Source of the DNA: Firmicutes bacterium UBA4049
GTDB lineage: Bacteria; Bacillota; Desulfotomaculia; Desulfotomaculales; Nap2-2B
Assembly (NCBI GenBank): GCA_002382755.1
Contig: DFZT01000070.1
Coordinates: 1-24,447 of the forward strand
DNA: 24,447 nt
Direction of reading: 5' to 3'
Position numbers and translations under genes: made by a program. This document shows positions 1-7,815 of this stretch, piece by piece (the stretch's first letter is position 1; each line of letters starts with the position of its first letter). The notes below the pieces were generated by a model that worked only from the letters and a program-made list of their open reading frames with translations, had not been told where the DNA came from and did not search any database.

Positions 1-1
1 G

Positions 2-253
2 GGATTATCGGCCCACGCATCTGTCGCCGCCAGGGCGAAAGGGGTTGTCGTTCCGGTATCCGCAATTGTACAGGATTCCGGCAAAAGCTATGTTTTCGTG
101 ATTAAGGATAAACTTGCCGAGCGGCGCCCCGTCAAAACGGGGCTGAGAAATGATCGGGAAGTCCAGATTTTAAATGGGCTTGATAAAGGTGAGCGGGTTG
201 CCGTCACAAATGTAAGCAGCCTGACTGACCGGGCGGCGGTAAACCCCAGTTAA
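2..253 (+). CDS. C-terminal end of an HlyD/MFP-type efflux adaptor subunit (partial)
   Basis: An open frame enters at the left edge and ends with TAA at 251-253, giving about 83 residues. The stretch GVVVPVSAIVQDSGKSYVFV, followed by a KTG segment and a GLDKGERVAV segment, is the typical C-terminal beta-barrel and membrane-proximal domain of periplasmic or extracytoplasmic adaptor proteins of MacA/HlyD type. It matches in style the end of the complete adaptor at 20198-21496 (AVPYEAVVEKDGKRIVYVVE, then GLKEGETVIV). It lies 27 bases before the ABC exporter pair and in the same direction, so it may be co-transcribed with it. The N-terminus, coiled coil and membrane anchor are outside the window. 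The family assignment is fairly secure; the substrate is unknown. Confidence 0.75.
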   Translation, partial: GLSAHASVAARAKGVVVPVSAIVQDSGKSYVFVIKDKLAERRPVKTGLRNDREVQILNGLDKGERVAVTNVSSLTDRAAVNPS

Positions 254-280
254 CTAAGCAGCATTTAAGGAGCAGCGTTC

Positions 281-2017
281 ATGATCAGGTTGTTTGAATA
301 TATGAAGCCGTATGTCTGGGCTCTGTTCTGGGTGGTTGTGTTTCTTTTCGCTCAGTCTATTGCCGAGCTTTACCTGCCGACGCTGATGTCTGATATCGTC
401 AACAACGGGATGATGAAAGGCGATACCGGGTATATCTGGAAGTACGGCAGCTATATGCTTTTAGTCGCGTTCGGAAGCAGTGTCTGCTCGATGTGCGGCA
501 GTTACCTTTCCTCGGTGACCGGGGTGGGTTTCGGCAGGGATATCCGCGAGAAAGTCTTTTCGCATGTGGAAAGCTTCTCCCTCCATGAGTTTGACAAGAT
601 CGGGACCGCTTCTTTAATCACTCGGACAACCAACGACATAACCCAGGTGCAGACAGTGACGGTAATGGGCCTGCGGTTTATGATCTATGCCCCGATCATG
701 TGTATCGGGGGTATTATCATGGCCTACTCAAAGGACAGGCAGCTTACCTTGATCCTGGCTGTGGTTCTTCCTATCATGATGCTTATCATCTGGGGCGTGG
801 CCAGTGTGATCGTGCCGCTGTTCAGGTCAATGCAGGCCAAACTTGACAAGGTAAGCCTGGTGCTGCGCGAGAACCTTACGGGAATAAGGGTTATCCGGGC
901 ATTTAACCGGCTGAAGAAAGAAAACGAACGTTTTAAGGAAGCGAACCTGGACCTGACCGATACTTCTATCAAAGTCAATAAAATTATGGCTGTCTTGCAG
1001 CCGGTGATGATCATTATGATGAACGTCACCTCGATTGCCATTATCTGGTTCGGCGGATACCGGATCGCCCAGAACAATCTGCAGGTCGGGGATATGATGG
1101 CGTTTATCCAGTACGCTATGCAGGTCATGTTCTCCATCATCATGGTGACGATCATGTTTGTCATGGTGCCCAGGGCACAGGCGTCAGCTGACAGGATCAA
1201 CGAGGTCATGGACATTAAGCCGGAGATTGTGGATCCGCCGCAGGGCCAAAAAACCAGTCGGGAAGGCAATGTAGAATTCCGGGATGTTACTTTCAGCTAT
1301 CCCGGCGCCGAACTGCCCGCCGTGAAAAATATTTCGTTTGCCGCCTGCCCCGGTGAAGTGACGGCAATTATAGGCGGCACCGGCTCGGGCAAATCAACGC
1401 TGATCAACCTGATCCCGAGATTCTACGACGTTGACAGCGGCTGTGTCCTGGTTGACGGGGTGGACGTAAGGCAAATGGAGCAGAAAGACCTCCGGGCAAA
1501 AATCGGTTTTGTCCCGCAGACCCCGATCCTTTTCAGCGGCACTGTTTCAGAAAACATTCGCTATGGAAAATCCGACGCCACCGAAGAAGAGATCGTTCAC
1601 GCGGCGGAGGTCGCCCAGGCGAGCGAATTTATTTACCAGATGGATGGCAAATACGAAGCTGAGGTTTCTCAGGGCGGCACGAATTTATCCGGCGGCCAGA
1701 AACAGAGGCTGTCCATTGCGCGCGCGCTGGTCAAGAAGCCGGGGATATATATATTGGATGACAGTTTTTCAGCGCTGGACTTCAAGACTGACGCTCTGCT
1801 CCGGGCGGCGCTTAGAAAAGAGACTGCCGCTTCAACTGTAATCATTGTCGCCCAGAGGGTGGGGACAGTCATGGACGCCGACAGGATTATCGTTCTCGAC
1901 GCGGGTGAGATTGTCGGAATGGGCAAACACAAGGAACTCCTGAGTACCTGCGAAGTCTACCGTGAGATAGTATCCTCCCAGTTATCGGAAGAGGAGATTG
2001 CCCGAAAAGATGAGTGA
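281..2017 (+). CDS. ABC exporter half-transporter, degenerate-site subunit
   Basis: The 578-residue protein has an N-terminal six-helix exporter domain (about residues 10-310) and a C-terminal ATPase domain. Visible motifs are Walker A GGTGSGKST (365-373), signature LSGGQ (469-473) and Walker B ending ILDDS (about 491-495). The catalytic glutamate after Walker B is Asp494, and the switch histidine is Gln525 (VAQRV). These two changes are the usual marks of the non-hydrolytic partner in heterodimeric exporters such as TM287/288, BmrCD or EfrAB. The start ATG at 281 follows an AAGGAG box. The gene overlaps its partner by 8 bases, so translation is probably coupled. A multidrug or peptide/lipid export role in the cytoplasmic membrane is inferred from family; the substrate cannot be read from sequence. 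Confidence 0.9.
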   Translation: MIRLFEYMKPYVWALFWVVVFLFAQSIAELYLPTLMSDIVNNGMMKGDTGYIWKYGSYMLLVAFGSSVCSMCGSYLSSVTGVGFGRDIREKVFSHVESFSLHEFDKIGTASLITRTTNDITQVQTVTVMGLRFMIYAPIMCIGGIIMAYSKDRQLTLILAVVLPIMMLIIWGVASVIVPLFRSMQAKLDKVSLVLRENLTGIRVIRAFNRLKKENERFKEANLDLTDTSIKVNKIMAVLQPVMIIMMNVTSIAIIWFGGYRIAQNNLQVGDMMAFIQYAMQVMFSIIMVTIMFVMVPRAQASADRINEVMDIKPEIVDPPQGQKTSREGNVEFRDVTFSYPGAELPAVKNISFAACPGEVTAIIGGTGSGKSTLINLIPRFYDVDSGCVLVDGVDVRQMEQKDLRAKIGFVPQTPILFSGTVSENIRYGKSDATEEEIVHAAEVAQASEFIYQMDGKYEAEVSQGGTNLSGGQKQRLSIARALVKKPGIYILDDSFSALDFKTDALLRAALRKETAASTVIIVAQRVGTVMDADRIIVLDAGEIVGMGKHKELLSTCEVYREIVSSQLSEEEIARKDE

Positions 2018-3956
2018 GCGCGACACACAAAGACAAAGACCCGGCCCGCCTCCGGGAGGCCACATGGGCCGGGGTCATATGATGGGACGGCCGGTTGAAA
2101 AGGCGAAGGATTTCAAGGGTACTTTTCTGCGGCTGATCGGGTACCTGAAGCCGGAAAAATACCGCTTTATGGCGATGACTGTTCTGGCTGTATTAAGTAC
2201 GGTTTTTTCCATTGTAGGCCCTAAAATTATGGGGAAAGCCACAACCAAGATTGCCGAGGGGGTCCTGGCCAGGTATTCCTATTATGTACAGTTGTATACG
2301 GCAATCCAGGAAAGAATGCCGGTAGAAGTGATCAATAAACTTAAAAATCAGCCTATCCCGGGCTTTGATTTCGGGTATATTGAAAAAATCCTGCTCTGGC
2401 TGATCGTGTTATATGTAATCAGCGCGCTTTGCAGCTTTGCGATGGGTTATATAATGTCCGGCGTTTCCCAGAATACGGTCTATAAAATGCGTAATGATGT
2501 AAAGGATAAGCTCGACAGCCTGCCCTTGAAATATTTTGACCAGCGGACCCACGGCGAGATTTTAAGCCGTGTAACCAACGACATGGACAACATCGCCACG
2601 ACTCTTCAGCAGAGCCTGTCCCAGCTGATCATGTCCGTAGTGACTGTAGTCGGTATTTTGATTATGATGCTGACAATCAGCCCTGTGATAACAGTGCTTG
2701 CCCTGGTGACCCTGCCGGCCAGCGGTATAATTACAGCTTTTATAGCCAAAAATTCTCAGAGATATTTTGCGGACCAGCAAAAATGCATCGGAGAGATGAA
2801 CGGCCATGTGGAGGAGATGTACGCGGGGCATAAAATCGTCAAAGCGTTCGGGCACGAGGAAGACTCCATAGGCAAGTTTAAAGGGATTAACAAAAGATTA
2901 TATGATGCGGGATGGAAAGCTCAGTTCATGAGCGGAATTATCTTCCCGGCCCTGAACTTTGTCAACAATATAGGGTATGTCGTCATCTGTATCGCCGGAG
3001 GGCTTCTGGTTGCCAAAAGAAAGATTGAGATTGGCGATATTCAGGCGTTTACCCAGTATATTAGGCAGTTTACCCAGCCGATCATCCAGGTGGCCAACAT
3101 CGCCAACGTGCTCCAGTCTACCATCGCTTCCGCCGAACGGGTCTTTGAAATACTTGATGAGCTTGAGCAGATTCCGGATAAGAAAGATACGCAGATAATC
3201 AAATTTCCCAAAGGCAGGCTGACTTTTGAGCATGTGTGGTTCAGCTATAAAGAAGACGCTCCCCTTATTGAAGATTTAAATCTGGAGATCAAGGAAGGAA
3301 GCATTATCGCCATCGTCGGCCCGACAGGAGCGGGGAAAACCACCCTGGTTAACCTGATCATGCGCTTTTACGAGGCGGACAGGGGGCGTATAACAATCGA
3401 CGGCGTGGATATAAGAGACATCAGCCGCGGGGACCTGCGCGCGATGTTCGGCATGGTTTTACAAGATACATGGCTGTTCAACGGCACGATCAGGGACAAC
3501 ATCGCCTACGGGCGGGAAGGGGCGAGTGAGGAAGAGATTATCAGCGCGGCAAAAGCCGCCGAGGCCCACCATTTCATCAAGACTCTCCCGGACGGCTACG
3601 ATACAGTGCTGAATGAAGAAGCGACCAACATTTCCCAGGGCCAGAAGCAGCTTCTGACCATCGCCCGCGCCGTTCTTGCCGACCCGGCGATCCTCATTCT
3701 GGACGAGGCGACCAGCAACATTGATACAAGGACCGAGGCGCTGATCCAAAAGGCGATGACGAACATGATGAAGGGAAGGACATGTTTTGTCATTGCCCAC
3801 AGACTTTCGACCATCCGCTTTGCGGACATCATTCTGGTGATGAACAAAGGCGCCATCATCGAGCAGGGCAATCACGAGGAACTTCTGGCCAAAGGCGGCT
3901 TCTACGCCGACCTCTACAACAGCCAGTTTACCGGCCGGCACCTGGACGCGGGGTAG
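2010..3956 (+). CDS. ABC exporter half-transporter, catalytic-site subunit
   Basis: From ATG 2010 the protein has 648 residues. A Pro/Gly/His-rich leader of about 35 residues is followed by an exporter transmembrane domain with an enlarged first external loop (about residues 75-120), then the ATPase domain. Walker A is GPTGAGKTT (437-445), Walker B ends LDEAT with Glu566, and the H-loop is IAHRL (His597). The signature is ISQGQ (541-545) instead of LSGGQ. Canonical Walker B and His here, plus a divergent signature, complement the degenerate motifs of the upstream subunit. A TTG at 1998 would give four extra residues but lies only one base after GAGGAG, so ATG 2010 is preferred. The gene is followed by a convergent hydrogenase operon with no clear terminator between. 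Confidence 0.9.
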   Translation: MSERDTQRQRPGPPPGGHMGRGHMMGRPVEKAKDFKGTFLRLIGYLKPEKYRFMAMTVLAVLSTVFSIVGPKIMGKATTKIAEGVLARYSYYVQLYTAIQERMPVEVINKLKNQPIPGFDFGYIEKILLWLIVLYVISALCSFAMGYIMSGVSQNTVYKMRNDVKDKLDSLPLKYFDQRTHGEILSRVTNDMDNIATTLQQSLSQLIMSVVTVVGILIMMLTISPVITVLALVTLPASGIITAFIAKNSQRYFADQQKCIGEMNGHVEEMYAGHKIVKAFGHEEDSIGKFKGINKRLYDAGWKAQFMSGIIFPALNFVNNIGYVVICIAGGLLVAKRKIEIGDIQAFTQYIRQFTQPIIQVANIANVLQSTIASAERVFEILDELEQIPDKKDTQIIKFPKGRLTFEHVWFSYKEDAPLIEDLNLEIKEGSIIAIVGPTGAGKTTLVNLIMRFYEADRGRITIDGVDIRDISRGDLRAMFGMVLQDTWLFNGTIRDNIAYGREGASEEEIISAAKAAEAHHFIKTLPDGYDTVLNEEATNISQGQKQLLTIARAVLADPAILILDEATSNIDTRTEALIQKAMTNMMKGRTCFVIAHRLSTIRFADIILVMNKGAIIEQGNHEELLAKGGFYADLYNSQFTGRHLDAG

Positions 3957-4010
3957 GCTTTTCTTTGTAAAAAGGAATTCATAGTAATTCACCACCATTG
4001 GGTCAAATGT
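3957..4010. other. Short convergent intergenic gap
   Basis: These 54 bases separate the convergent ABC exporter and hydrogenase genes. A weak inverted pair, GAATT with AATTC around 3976-3992, is the only symmetry seen. There is no GC-rich stem with a T-run, so an intrinsic terminator cannot be claimed. Confidence 0.4.
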
Positions 4011-5408
4011 TTAAAATAAAGTATATCCATCCATATCTTCAGTGCAGTTGATTATATGAGTGGCACAGGAAATACAAGGATCGAAAGAACGTATAATACG
4101 GCCTAAAATAGTGTCGAGCAGATTTGCGCTGTAGATGTCCGTATCTACAAGAGCGCTTTCCACAGGGCCGCGGTTACCATTTCTATCCTTGGGTGAGAAA
4201 TTCCACATTGTTGGCGTAATAATTTTATATTCTAATATATTTTCATCTTCGATATTCGTTCTATGAAGAAGAGCGCCGCGCATGGCGTCAGTTGTGGCTG
4301 TTGCCTGGTTTTTAACTGGTTTCTCCTTTTGGTTTATTGGAGGCGGCCCCGGTATTAGCTGATCCAACCATTCCCGAATCAATTCTGCCACTAACAGGGT
4401 TTCAATTGATCGGGTGAAGATCCTGTCCATGGTCGAAGTGCCGCCGTTGTACCGTCCGTTAATAATCATCCTGGCAAGAGGACCGACCTGGAAATATTGG
4501 CCGGCATATTTTACGGCTTTAATCCAGGTGTAAGCCCCAGGCTTGTACGGATTTGGCCTTATTTCCCGGTTGTTTTCCATATTAAACCAGGAATTTGCGA
4601 TATCCTCCTGAATAAGTCCGGGATCTAGTGTTGAAATTTGGTTATCTGTTAGCACTCCGCTTCTCAAAAGAACCTTTTCATTCTTCGTTCCGAACCTGAA
4701 TAAACCGAAAGATAATAGGCGGCGTGGAGTTATGCCTATTCTAAAATAGTCACCGTATACCCGGGCTATAAGTTCCGTATCCGGTACCAGAAAACCTTTC
4801 ACGAATTCGTTTATATCTTTAATCAACGCCTTGGCCTGATTTATTTTGTCTGCTGTCGGAGCAACCGCGACACCGCCATATACAAAACTATGCTGGTGGG
4901 GGGCTTTTCCGCCAAACAGGGCGAGCATCTGGTGGCTTTCCTGCGCTGCCTTGACTGCTTCATGGTAATGTCCCGCCAGTCGTTCGTTATCGTGTAAATT
5001 TAATCTAAAGTCAGAAAGGGAAGAGCTTTCAAAAGGCGGCCGTTTAGGCATCTGGACGAAATCCGGAAGGCTGAAAAAATAAAAATGACGGATATGATTT
5101 TGCAAAAATTCGGCGCCGAACATTATATTTCTCAGCAACTGGGCATTTTTTGTCAGTTCGCTGTCATATAGTTCGTCCAGAAGGTAACTTGAAACAGCGC
5201 CATGAGCCTGGGAACAGATGCCGCATATCCGCTGCGTAAGGTAAACGGCGTCGGTTACCTTTCTCCCTTGCATCATCCACTCAAAACCTCTGAACATGGC
5301 GCCGCTCGCGTTGGCTTCTATAACCCGGCTGTTCTCAATGGTTATCTCAACTGATAAAAGACCGCTTAACCTGGTTACAGGGCTGAAAATTATACTCCTA
5401 TTGTTCAT
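4011..5408 (-). CDS. [NiFe]-hydrogenase-type large subunit, atypical N-terminal motif
   Basis: The 465-residue protein carries both nickel-binding motifs: QRICGIC near the N-terminus (Cys62, Cys65) and DPCISC near the C-terminus (Cys445, Cys448). The active-site arginine region (MRGALLH) and the TPTMWN...SPKD segment are also present. It resembles group 1 uptake-type enzymes. The usual RIEGHL motif reads RLSGLL (residues 13-18), so the glutamate known to pass protons next to nickel is Ser15. Fourteen residues follow His451, the normal maturation cleavage point, so a processing protease would be needed; none is encoded nearby. ATG 5408 is preceded by TTGGAG about 8 bases away. It starts 19 bases after the small-subunit stop, in the same operon. 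Family is certain; hydrogenase activity is not. Confidence 0.88.
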   Translation of the reverse strand: MNNRSIIFSPVTRLSGLLSVEITIENSRVIEANASGAMFRGFEWMMQGRKVTDAVYLTQRICGICSQAHGAVSSYLLDELYDSELTKNAQLLRNIMFGAEFLQNHIRHFYFFSLPDFVQMPKRPPFESSSLSDFRLNLHDNERLAGHYHEAVKAAQESHQMLALFGGKAPHQHSFVYGGVAVAPTADKINQAKALIKDINEFVKGFLVPDTELIARVYGDYFRIGITPRRLLSFGLFRFGTKNEKVLLRSGVLTDNQISTLDPGLIQEDIANSWFNMENNREIRPNPYKPGAYTWIKAVKYAGQYFQVGPLARMIINGRYNGGTSTMDRIFTRSIETLLVAELIREWLDQLIPGPPPINQKEKPVKNQATATTDAMRGALLHRTNIEDENILEYKIITPTMWNFSPKDRNGNRGPVESALVDTDIYSANLLDTILGRIIRSFDPCISCATHIINCTEDMDGYTLF

Positions 5409-5427
5409 TTTTACACTCCAATATTAC

Positions 5428-6363
5428 TCAGGCAGGTCCTTGATTGTTTTTTCTTTTTTCGGGCAAGGTGGTAAAAAACGGCTCCGATCCATCAGGGAAA
5501 TCTTCATTTGTACATCCGATGCAGGGAGTATTGGCTTTTACAGGCCAGCTGACATGATTTACCCATAACCTGTACGGGCAGTCTGCCGGTGTGCGCGGTC
5601 CAACGCATCCGAGAGAAAACATACATTCTATATCGCCAAGCCTTTCTGCAAAATCACCCCTGTCAAAACAGGAACGACGCTGGCAGTGGCGGTGAACGAT
5701 AAATTCGTAAAAAAGCTTGGGCCTGTTTAAATCATCCAGCTCAGGTCTTCCGAACATAAGAAGGTGGGCGAGGGTTCCTACAAACCAGTCGGGATTTACC
5801 GGACAACCGCTAACATTGATGACTTCCCTGTTAACGACATCTCTTACGCCGACACTCCCGGTAATGTTTGGCCGGGCGGCCGAGGGTCCGCCAAAACTTG
5901 CGCAGGTACCTATAGCGACTACATACTTAGCAGACATACTCAGCCACTTTACTGCTTCCAGAGCAGTTATATTTTTATTTTCAGTCCTTGCGATAATATT
6001 ATAGAGACCGTTATCCTTAACAGGTATAGCCCCTTCGACGACAAGAACGAACTTATCCTTGTAAGTGGTTGCAGCTTGTTCAAGAATATAAAGGGCTTCC
6101 TTACCTTGAGCAGCCATGAATGTATTGCTGTAAAGGAGGTCAATCATATCGGAAAAGACTCGGTCAAGGTATGGATAGGTTGTGTTCATGAAGGAAATAT
6201 TATTGTCGCCGCTGTCGTTTGTTTCAACCCAGATTACCGGCAGCTTATTTGTTCTATTATGCTGCAGATAGTCTTTAACCAAGGGCAGTATTGTACCGGA
6301 AAGTGAATAACTATTATTAGATCGCTGTTTCCTGCACAAGTTTACATATTCTTCTTTTCTCAA
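5428..6363 (-). CDS. [NiFe]-hydrogenase-type small subunit lacking two proximal-cluster cysteines
   Basis: The 311-residue protein has the small-subunit fold markers PVIWVE (42-47), GTCASFGG (152-159) and SGCPVNPDW (185-193). Distal-cluster ligands are His224, Cys227, Cys247 and Cys253; medial-cluster ligands are Cys262, Cys281 and Cys284 (PCIGC). The canonical CxGC that follows VIWL reads SGDN (51-54), so the first two of four proximal [4Fe-4S] ligands are Ser and Asn; only Cys154 and Cys187 remain. I checked this in the DNA (about 6199-6241) and saw no frameshift. There is no Tat signal or membrane anchor, so the complex is probably cytoplasmic. The start is TTG at 6363 with AGGAAGG nine bases upstream. 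It is first in a two-gene operon with the large subunit. Confidence 0.88.
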   Translation of the reverse strand: MRKEEYVNLCRKQRSNNSYSLSGTILPLVKDYLQHNRTNKLPVIWVETNDSGDNNISFMNTTYPYLDRVFSDMIDLLYSNTFMAAQGKEALYILEQAATTYKDKFVLVVEGAIPVKDNGLYNIIARTENKNITALEAVKWLSMSAKYVVAIGTCASFGGPSAARPNITGSVGVRDVVNREVINVSGCPVNPDWFVGTLAHLLMFGRPELDDLNRPKLFYEFIVHRHCQRRSCFDRGDFAERLGDIECMFSLGCVGPRTPADCPYRLWVNHVSWPVKANTPCIGCTNEDFPDGSEPFFTTLPEKRKNNQGPA

Positions 6364-6487
6364 AAATTTAACCTTCCTAAATAGATTGAATCCAATATAT
6401 CTATATGCCTGGCAGGATCAAAAAATGATTCTGCATTAACTCCCTAATTTAAAGAAGGTAACCCGGGCATATTAAAGATCTAGACGA
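6364..6487 (-). promoter_or_regulatory. Intergenic promoter region of the hydrogenase pair
   Basis: The leader between the hydrogenase operon and the divergent DUF2892 gene is AT-rich. Reading the minus strand, TTGATC, a 17-base spacer and ATATTG form only a weak sigma-A-like promoter. An imperfect inverted element (AGATTG with CAATATATCT) lies around 6383-6402. The AGGAAGG ribosome binding site is near 6373-6379. The promoter call is tentative. Confidence 0.3.
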
Positions 6488-6682
6488 ATGAAGGGAGGGA
6501 AAAAAATAAAATTATCATTTAAAAAAAATCAAGGGACCATGGACAGAATTGTTAGGGTGATAGTTGGTGTTTTATTAATAGGAATAGCTGTTTTTCAGCC
6601 GGTTTTACTAAGCAGAAATTGGTTAGTTGTCTCTTTTATTGCAGGAGCTTATTTGTTGGGAGTGGCTGCCCTGGGGTATTGA
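6488..6682 (+). CDS. DUF2892 / YgaP-transmembrane-type small membrane protein
   Basis: This 64-residue protein contains the NQGTMDRIVRVIVGVLLIGI segment typical of DUF2892 (the membrane part of YgaP-like proteins), followed by a second hydrophobic helix (about residues 44-63). Two transmembrane helices make it a small inner-membrane protein. The usual C-terminal CPLY-type tail is missing; it stops at ALGY. The start is uncertain: ATG 6488 has a poor upstream site, and an AGGGAGGG box lies just inside the reading frame, so an alternative or non-standard start downstream is possible. It is divergent from the hydrogenase genes, and a link to them is only positional. In other bacteria the domain is often fused to rhodanese; no such domain is seen here. 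Confidence 0.7.
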   Translation: MKGGKKIKLSFKKNQGTMDRIVRVIVGVLLIGIAVFQPVLLSRNWLVVSFIAGAYLLGVAALGY

Positions 6683-7116
6683 ATTTTTTATGACGCGCTG
6701 GGTTGGTCAACCCGAAATGAAAGTAAGGTTTAAATTTTCTCGAAGCGGGGGGACGCTAAGCGGGGGGCACGTATTTTTTCCTTTTTAGAATATCTGAAGA
6801 TGCAAATTCAGGGCCCTGTCTTGGGTAAAAAGTTTTGATTGTTAACGATAATACTTTAAAGAGGAGATTAATAAGATATATCTTTAACAAAACACGGATA
6901 TGAAGATATTGAAGAATCACGCAAAGGGTTAAAGGCGGTGACAGTTTATAATCACTGCAAACCTGATCTATAATTGCTGTAGATGTAAACATGCGCCAAT
7001 ACGATGAAAGAATAGCAGCAAATAATAACCAACCGCACCGGGAATGCCGGAGAACGCCCACATCGGCGAAAGGAATCTTTTAAAATCAACCTCGCTCTGT
7101 TTACAAAGTTACCGGA
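6683..7116. other. 434-base gap holding only the receiver pseudogene
   Basis: Besides the receiver remnant, the gap contains a small inverted repeat, GGGTT with AACCC (about 6701-6714), just after the DUF2892 gene, which lacks a T-run. It also contains two copies of AAGCGGGGGG separated by five bases (about 6744-6768). A minus-strand frame across 6756-7061 has no family features and is treated as antisense noise over the pseudogene. Confidence 0.5.
6829..7080 (+). pseudogene. Decayed response-regulator receiver domain
   Basis: Three consecutive frames spell pieces of one receiver domain in the right order. Frame one from 6829 reads KVLIVNDNTLKRRLIRYIF, the beta1-alpha1 region. Frame two from about 6889 reads KHGYEDIEESRKGLKAVTVY then NHCKPDL, the alpha1-alpha2 region leading into beta3. 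Frame three from about 6980 reads VDVNMRQYDERIAA, matching the phospho-acceptor segment usually seen as LDINMPGMDG. At least two frameshifts, in-frame stops (TAA/TAG around 6970-6981) and the changes D to N in the first acidic pair and P to R after the acceptor Asp show that it is dead. No output domain is visible before the convergent holin-like gene. Confidence 0.7.
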
Positions 7117-7473
7117 TTAAATACCAATTCGTCCGGGATGTGTCCGCCGGTTTAAGAGCAGGTTGATAAGCGTTACCAGCAGGGCAGCGGCCAGCGCTGA
7201 CCAAAACCCGGGAATAGTCAATCCCGGAACAATTTTGTCTGTCAACATTACCATCCAGGCGTTGATGACCAGTGTGAACAGTCCGAGGGAGATTAAATTG
7301 AAGGGCAGGGTGATCAGCAACAGCAAGGGGCGGATCAAAACATGCAGAAGCGTTAACACTATTCCGGCTAAAAGCCCTGCCCACATACCGTTTAAACCCG
7401 CTGCCGGCAGAATCAGCGCAGCCGCACATAAGGCAAGAGTATTGGCGATGATTTTAAGGACCAGTCTGTTCAT
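7117..7473 (-). CDS. YvlD/DUF360-type membrane protein (phage holin 4_2 family)
   Basis: The 118-residue protein is almost entirely hydrophobic with about four transmembrane helices. The pattern IRPLLLLITLPFNLISLGLF (47-66), followed by VINAWMVML and a VPG turn, is the hallmark of the phage_holin_4_2 family, a chromosomal membrane family not tied to lysis. ATG 7473 follows GGGGTGA. It starts 15 bases after the preceding gene on the same strand and is the last gene of the DUF2089 operon. In Bacillus the homologous yvl operon belongs to the cell-envelope stress response (known); the same setting here suggests an envelope role (inferred). Confidence 0.85.
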   Translation of the reverse strand: MNRLVLKIIANTLALCAAALILPAAGLNGMWAGLLAGIVLTLLHVLIRPLLLLITLPFNLISLGLFTLVINAWMVMLTDKIVPGLTIPGFWSALAAALLVTLINLLLNRRTHPGRIGI

Positions 7474-7488
7474 TCAATTCACCCCGGC

Positions 7489-7815
7489 TTAATAGAAGTC
7501 TATAAATATCTTGATTCCGGCGGACTGTACTTCTGCCAAACGGTACCTGCCATTCTTCCGCATTTCCCGAAACAATTTAAGACACCCTGCCAACAACGAT
7601 TCCACAGATATCCGGCCGGCGCCGGTTCCGCCCAGGTTAAGATGCTTCAGGCTGCGTATCCGCTTCGGAATAAGCAGGTCAAGCAGGCAGGCGAGATCAA
7701 GGAATGCGGCCAGGGTCAGGTCAAGGACATACAGGGGGACGGGAATGACAATTCGCCGAAACCCGTCCCGGGATACTCTGACCAGCATAAGTTGGCCTTG
7801 CAGTTTACTCCACAT
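7489..7815 (-). CDS. Conserved hypothetical protein of the DUF2089 operon
   Basis: I do not recognise a named family for this 108-residue protein. It has a short N-terminal basic segment, a hydrophobic and leucine-rich middle (VIPVPLYVLDLTLAAFLDLA, about 23-42), a LLIPKR turn and a basic C-terminal half. The middle may be an amphipathic or membrane-associated helix. Support for its being a real gene is positional: its ATG at 7815 lies 11 bases inside the end of the SHOCT-like gene, a GGAGG box precedes it, and it ends 15 bases before the YvlD-type gene. The run is tightly packed and same-strand. It could act with the upstream SHOCT-like protein as a membrane-linked partner, but that is only a guess from order. 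Confidence 0.6.
   Translation of the reverse strand: MWSKLQGQLMLVRVSRDGFRRIVIPVPLYVLDLTLAAFLDLACLLDLLIPKRIRSLKHLNLGGTGAGRISVESLLAGCLKLFREMRKNGRYRLAEVQSAGIKIFIDFY

Noticed and set aside
5764..6306. 180-codon plus-strand frame
   Set aside because: It lies entirely antisense to the hydrogenase small subunit, whose frame carries all the family motifs.
5428..6363. Sequencing frameshift as the cause of the missing proximal cysteines
   Set aside because: The reading frame is continuous, the flanking motifs align without gaps, and the neighbouring frames contain no CxGC at this place.
6756..7061. 101-codon open frame on the minus strand
   Set aside because: No ribosome binding site or family features; it lies antisense over the receiver pseudogene, whose plus-strand frames are recognisable.
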